The notes beneath the pieces are model-generated. The model was not told the DNA's origin. It did no database searches and saw only the letters and a list, made by a program, of their open reading frames with translations. Made by a program: the position numbers and the translations under genes. 25,015 bases of DNA from Candidatus Woesearchaeota archaeon (GTDB lineage Archaea > Nanobdellota > Nanobdellia > Woesearchaeales > WJKV01): positions 1-25,015 of the forward strand of contig JAHWHI010000042.1 of NCBI GenBank assembly GCA_019323355.1. The letters are read 5' to 3'. Shown in pieces: positions 22,553 to 25,015 of the stretch (positions within the stretch are counted from its first letter, which is position 1; each line of letters opens with the position of its first letter).

Positions 22553-22975
22553 ATGAGATATGCATTTCCTTGTGCTAGAGTTCTTGTTGATGTCCGGAAG
22601 ACCATCACAGAAGACGAATGGCTGAAGATGAAAGAGGCTGTTGAGAATGACGTCCCTCTTGACAGGTCTTATCTTGAACGATTGTTTACTAATGCTGTCA
22701 AGGGTTTTAAGAAGATAAGTGATGATTACTGGCGGATTGAGGTCATTCGAGAGTACTTTTGGCATCAGCATGAAGAGAATTTGAGCAAGGATCTTCCTCC
22801 GATGATCAAAAGATTGTGTGTTGTAAAAAAAGGCCAGCTAGAAAAACAGATAGGAGATTATTTTAAAGTCGATCTTGGAGATGGTGATGTCCGTATTGTT
22901 GGTGTCCTCTATAGGGGGGCAAAAGTAGGTGATACTGTTATGGTACACCATGGTTATGCTGTAGAGAAAATCTAA
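22553..22975 (+). CDS. Protein with internal HypC-like domain
   Basis: A 140-residue protein with two parts. Residues 1-85 form an unrecognised charged, mostly helical segment (beginning MRYAFPCARVLVDV, later EYFWHQHEEN). Residues 87-140 resemble HypC: RLCVVKKGQLEKQIGDYF, then VLYRGAKVGDTVMVHHGYAVEKI, close to the HypC consensus ending GDYVLVHAGFAIEKL. Cys89 aligns with the essential Cys2 of HypC but here is internal, so it cannot be N-terminal unless the protein is processed. It follows hypC by 10 nt and probably belongs to the same transcript. It may be a second, specialised hydrogenase chaperone or a decoy. I do not know a named family for it. Confidence 0.7.
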   Translation: MRYAFPCARVLVDVRKTITEDEWLKMKEAVENDVPLDRSYLERLFTNAVKGFKKISDDYWRIEVIREYFWHQHEENLSKDLPPMIKRLCVVKKGQLEKQIGDYFKVDLGDGDVRIVGVLYRGAKVGDTVMVHHGYAVEKI

Positions 22976-23874
22976 TTCTTTGAAGGAAGCAATATTTTTA
23001 TTTTAGATGTTATGTACGAGAGCCCAATCAATGTCGACACTCCGGATGCGATTAGTATTATTCCTGCAATATCGATAAAATTAAATGATCCAGCATAGAT
23101 GATTGACAATGCTGTTGTGATTGCACTTCCTAGGACTAAAATTGACGCTGCGCTTGAAGCAGGAACTCTTTTCAAACCTGCATACCATGTTGTCACATAT
23201 ACCAGCAGGAAGACTGCTGTAAATAATATCCATCCTAGTTGCGGTACTGTTAATGATGCCAAATGTTTGATGTTTCCTATTGCTGCTAGAAAAACTAGGA
23301 TGAACAATACGCCGAAAAACATCCTTCCAAAAGCAACGACTCTTGACGGTAGTTCTTTTAACGTGTATTTTGATATTATTGTTTCAGTCGCCCATAAAAG
23401 CACTGCTATTGAAATTAATAGATCCGGAATACCGAAGTTGAATGATGTGATGTTTAACAGTGCGAAGTTTCCTGCGAATAGAAGCAATGCTGCGATTATG
23501 AACTTCTTGTTAATCTTTTCTTTTAGGAAATATACTGCTAGAATTGATACAAAGATGAACATTGATTTATGTAATAATGCAGATGTTGTGCTTGAAGACA
23601 TGGAGAGGCCTTTGAAGAATAGTAGGAATGGTATCGAGCCCCCAAATAAACCGATTGCAACTAGTTTCAGCCATTGAGTCCTGGTTAATGTTTTGAATAC
23701 TTTGATGTCCTTGAATAAGATTATTAGCGAAAATATGAATAATGCAACCAAAACATTCTTTGCAAACGTGAATATATACGGATTTATACCTGATACGCCG
23801 AACTTGTTCAAGAATATAGAAACCCCACTTACTAGGGCTGTTAATAGCACAAACAAGTACCCTCTTTTTTCCAT
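22972..23874 (-). CDS. EamA (DMT superfamily) transporter
   Basis: A 300-residue membrane protein with about ten transmembrane helices in two five-helix EamA repeats, the drug/metabolite transporter layout. Examples are GYLFVLLTALVSGVSIFLNKFG at the start and VPASSAASILVLGSAITTAL near the end of the second repeat. Such carriers export or import small metabolites, and the substrate cannot be read from sequence. The ATG at 23874 is preferred over 23883 because a TATA element is centred about 25 nt upstream. It converges on the HypC-like gene with stop codons overlapping and is divergent from the hydrogenase protease gene. Confidence 0.88.
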   Translation of the reverse strand: MEKRGYLFVLLTALVSGVSIFLNKFGVSGINPYIFTFAKNVLVALFIFSLIILFKDIKVFKTLTRTQWLKLVAIGLFGGSIPFLLFFKGLSMSSSTTSALLHKSMFIFVSILAVYFLKEKINKKFIIAALLLFAGNFALLNITSFNFGIPDLLISIAVLLWATETIISKYTLKELPSRVVAFGRMFFGVLFILVFLAAIGNIKHLASLTVPQLGWILFTAVFLLVYVTTWYAGLKRVPASSAASILVLGSAITTALSIIYAGSFNFIDIAGIILIASGVSTLIGLSYITSKIKILLPSKN

Positions 23875-23893
23875 ATATCCCAAAAATCACAAA

Positions 23894-23904
23894 TAATATA
23901 TAAT
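23894..23904. promoter_or_regulatory. TATA element shared by divergent genes
   Basis: TAATATATAAT lies midway between the start codons at 23874 (minus) and 23925 (plus), with a centre about 25-26 nt from each. Both strands read as acceptable TATA boxes, and no second suitably spaced element is visible for either gene. Confidence 0.55.
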
Positions 23905-23924
23905 CCTTTTTGTTTTAGAGATAT

Positions 23925-24308
23925 ATGAAGGTCTATTGCTTCGGAAATGAGTTTATCAAGAAAGATTCCCTTGCTAAACAGATCGCTGACGAACTCAAGG
24001 TTAAAGGCTTTGAGTTCGTGAAATGCACTTCGCCTGATGAGCTTGAGATAGAATCTGATACTCTTGTAATAATGGATGTTGTCAAAGGCACCAAGAATAT
24101 AGTTCTGATAACAGATGTTGACCAGCTGAAGGAACATAACCCTTGCTCATGCCATGACCTCGATCTAGGCTATCATCTGAAACTCTTCCAGGAACTAGGG
24201 ATGCTGAAGAAATTGTACATTATTGGTCTTCCTATGGAGAGTGATTTTTCTATTGATGATCTTAAGAAAAAGATTGCCTTGCTATTATTTGATCTCTTCC
24301 CAGTTTAA
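23925..24308 (+). CDS. NiFe-hydrogenase maturation protease (HycI/FrhD family)
   Basis: This endopeptidase removes the C-terminal extension of the hydrogenase large subunit after nickel insertion. The 127-residue protein fits the family. The N-terminal strand ends in CFGNEF with Glu9, the nickel-sensing acidic residue. A conserved Asp51 lies in LVIMDVV, and His77 lies in SCHDLDLG, matching E16, D62 and H90 of the E. coli HycI type. The usual GDDGVG segment is degenerate here (KKDSLAKQ). It is encoded next to and convergent with a hydrogenase large-subunit gene whose product still bears a cleavable tail, and the two coding regions overlap by 24 bp. The TATA element centred about 26 nt upstream supports a leaderless start. 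Confidence 0.85.
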   Translation: MKVYCFGNEFIKKDSLAKQIADELKVKGFEFVKCTSPDELEIESDTLVIMDVVKGTKNIVLITDVDQLKEHNPCSCHDLDLGYHLKLFQELGMLKKLYIIGLPMESDFSIDDLKKKIALLLFDLFPV

Positions 24309-25015
24309 TTCTAAGAAGTGTGTTGAGCAGGAGATGCAAGGATCATAAGATCTTATCAATTGTTCTATCTCTAGCTTTATCTCCTCTTTCTTCCTGTCCA
24401 GTATATTTGGAAGGAACTCTTTGATCGCTTCCTGCATACATCTTAGATTCTGTGACGTGGGTGTTGTGATGTTTGCAGACTGGCAAGCTCCGTCCTTGTC
24501 AAAAGTGTATCGGTGGAACAATAATCCTCTTGGCGCTTCGCTCACACCGATGCCTGTCGCTGCCTTTACCTTTATCTTCTTTGGTTTTTCACTCTTCAGT
24601 TTCAGCTTTTCCAAGATCTCTATTGCCCTGTCGACTGTAACCAACATTTCCACTGCCTGCGCAGGCACGTTGTGGAAAGGATTGTCGCTCGGAAAATGAA
24701 AAGGAAGCATGCTTAGGATTTTCTTGTCCAGTAATTTGAAATTATGATTCAGCCTTGGGAGTGCCCCTACCATGTATGTCCGTCCTTCCATGACAACAAA
24801 CTCTGCTGTCGAGTGCTCCTGGAAATACTCTTTCATGTGCTTTTCATAATCATCTATAGGTATAGTGCAAATTTCATTGCATTTCATGCCGATGATCTTT
24901 CCGTTCAGTATGTTGTAGTGTTTGTTTGTTAAAGAATAATAGTCAACGCATTTCTGGAACTTAGGATATTTCAGTTTTGCAAATAATTTGACAGTGTCGA
25001 CAAAATCCTTTCTTG
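24285..25015 (-). CDS. NiFe-hydrogenase large (alpha) subunit, C-terminal part
   Basis: The reading frame is open to the right edge (the N-terminal part lies outside), leaving about 242 codons. This subunit holds the NiFe active site that oxidises or produces hydrogen. The C-terminal ligand motif is SYDPCISCSTHF, whose Cys pair binds nickel and iron. After the His, ten residues remain (FLELNWEEIK), the tail normally removed by a maturation protease. GIGVSEAPRGLLFHRY and ANITTPTSQN are conserved active-site-proximal motifs. The sequence looks like soluble group 3 hydrogenases (sulfhydrogenase or F420/NAD(P)-linked type), but the class is inferred from a partial protein. The first ATG at 24887 is internal, not the gene start. 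Confidence 0.92.
   Translation of the reverse strand, partial: RKDFVDTVKLFAKLKYPKFQKCVDYYSLTNKHYNILNGKIIGMKCNEICTIPIDDYEKHMKEYFQEHSTAEFVVMEGRTYMVGALPRLNHNFKLLDKKILSMLPFHFPSDNPFHNVPAQAVEMLVTVDRAIEILEKLKLKSEKPKKIKVKAATGIGVSEAPRGLLFHRYTFDKDGACQSANITTPTSQNLRCMQEAIKEFLPNILDRKKEEIKLEIEQLIRSYDPCISCSTHFLELNWEEIK

Noticed and set aside
23099..23677. A 192-codon plus-strand open frame inside the EamA transporter gene
   Set aside because: It is antisense to a clear ten-helix transporter and has low-complexity, motif-free sequence; a shadow frame.
1..25015. CRISPR arrays, insertion sequences, tRNA or rRNA genes
   Set aside because: I saw no regularly spaced repeats, no transposase or terminal inverted repeats, and no tRNA or rRNA signatures on reading both strands.

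Overview
This window looks archaeal. Most genes or operon-leading genes have a TATA element centred about 26 nt upstream of the ATG, which implies leaderless transcripts. Downstream operon genes instead have GAGG/GAGGTGG Shine-Dalgarno sites. SecF precedes SecD in a 4-nt-overlapping pair of archaeal type, there is a COG1361-type exported protein with a MacB-like exporter, and T-rich tracts end several genes. Gene density is high and no intergenic stretch exceeds 300 bases. I infer a DPANN-type or related archaeon (Woesearchaeales-like would fit), but no rRNA or other marker confirms this. Against that background several genes are bacterial in type: a full-length SecA ATPase, an LpxC-like deacetylase with all catalytic residues, a PlsC-like acyltransferase and an RsuA/RluB-type pseudouridine synthase.

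Layout. 1-5.7 kb: an unrecognised protein, a pseudouridine synthase, the LpxC-like deacetylase divergent from it across one palindromic TATA box, two overlapping extended-SDR sugar/steroid-epimerase-like genes, a cupin and a PlsC-like acyltransferase. This could be an envelope or lipid-modification neighbourhood. 5.7-9.1 kb: SecA with two unusual insertions in its second nucleotide-binding domain and no C-terminal zinc-binding tail. 9.0-11.5 kb: a NUDIX protein, a membrane-anchored extracytoplasmic protein and an orphan gene. 11.5-13.3 kb: a cold-shock-type pair, a DEAD-box helicase with an RGG-rich tail and then a CspA-family protein. Each has an unusually long leader carrying an 8-bp hairpin and a shared ATGAGG(T)AAATAAA element.

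13.4-15 kb: an orphan gene and a nucleotidyltransferase-fold protein. 15-19.5 kb: a MacB/LolD-type exporter operon made of an ATPase, an anchored COG1361-type protein and two paralogous permeases. 19.5-22 kb: secF-secD, with a PDZ-like region inserted in SecD. 22-25 kb: NiFe-hydrogenase maturation genes (hypA, hypC and a second protein with an internal HypC-like domain), an EamA transporter, a hydrogenase maturation protease, and the C-terminal part of a NiFe-hydrogenase large subunit that runs off the right edge.

The genes suggest an archaeon that may combine SecA with SecDF for protein export, and that modifies an N-acylated amino sugar or a related substrate using a bacterial-type deacetylase. 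The strongest leads are the archaeal-context SecA, the LpxC homologue, the twin structured leaders and the embedded HypC domain.
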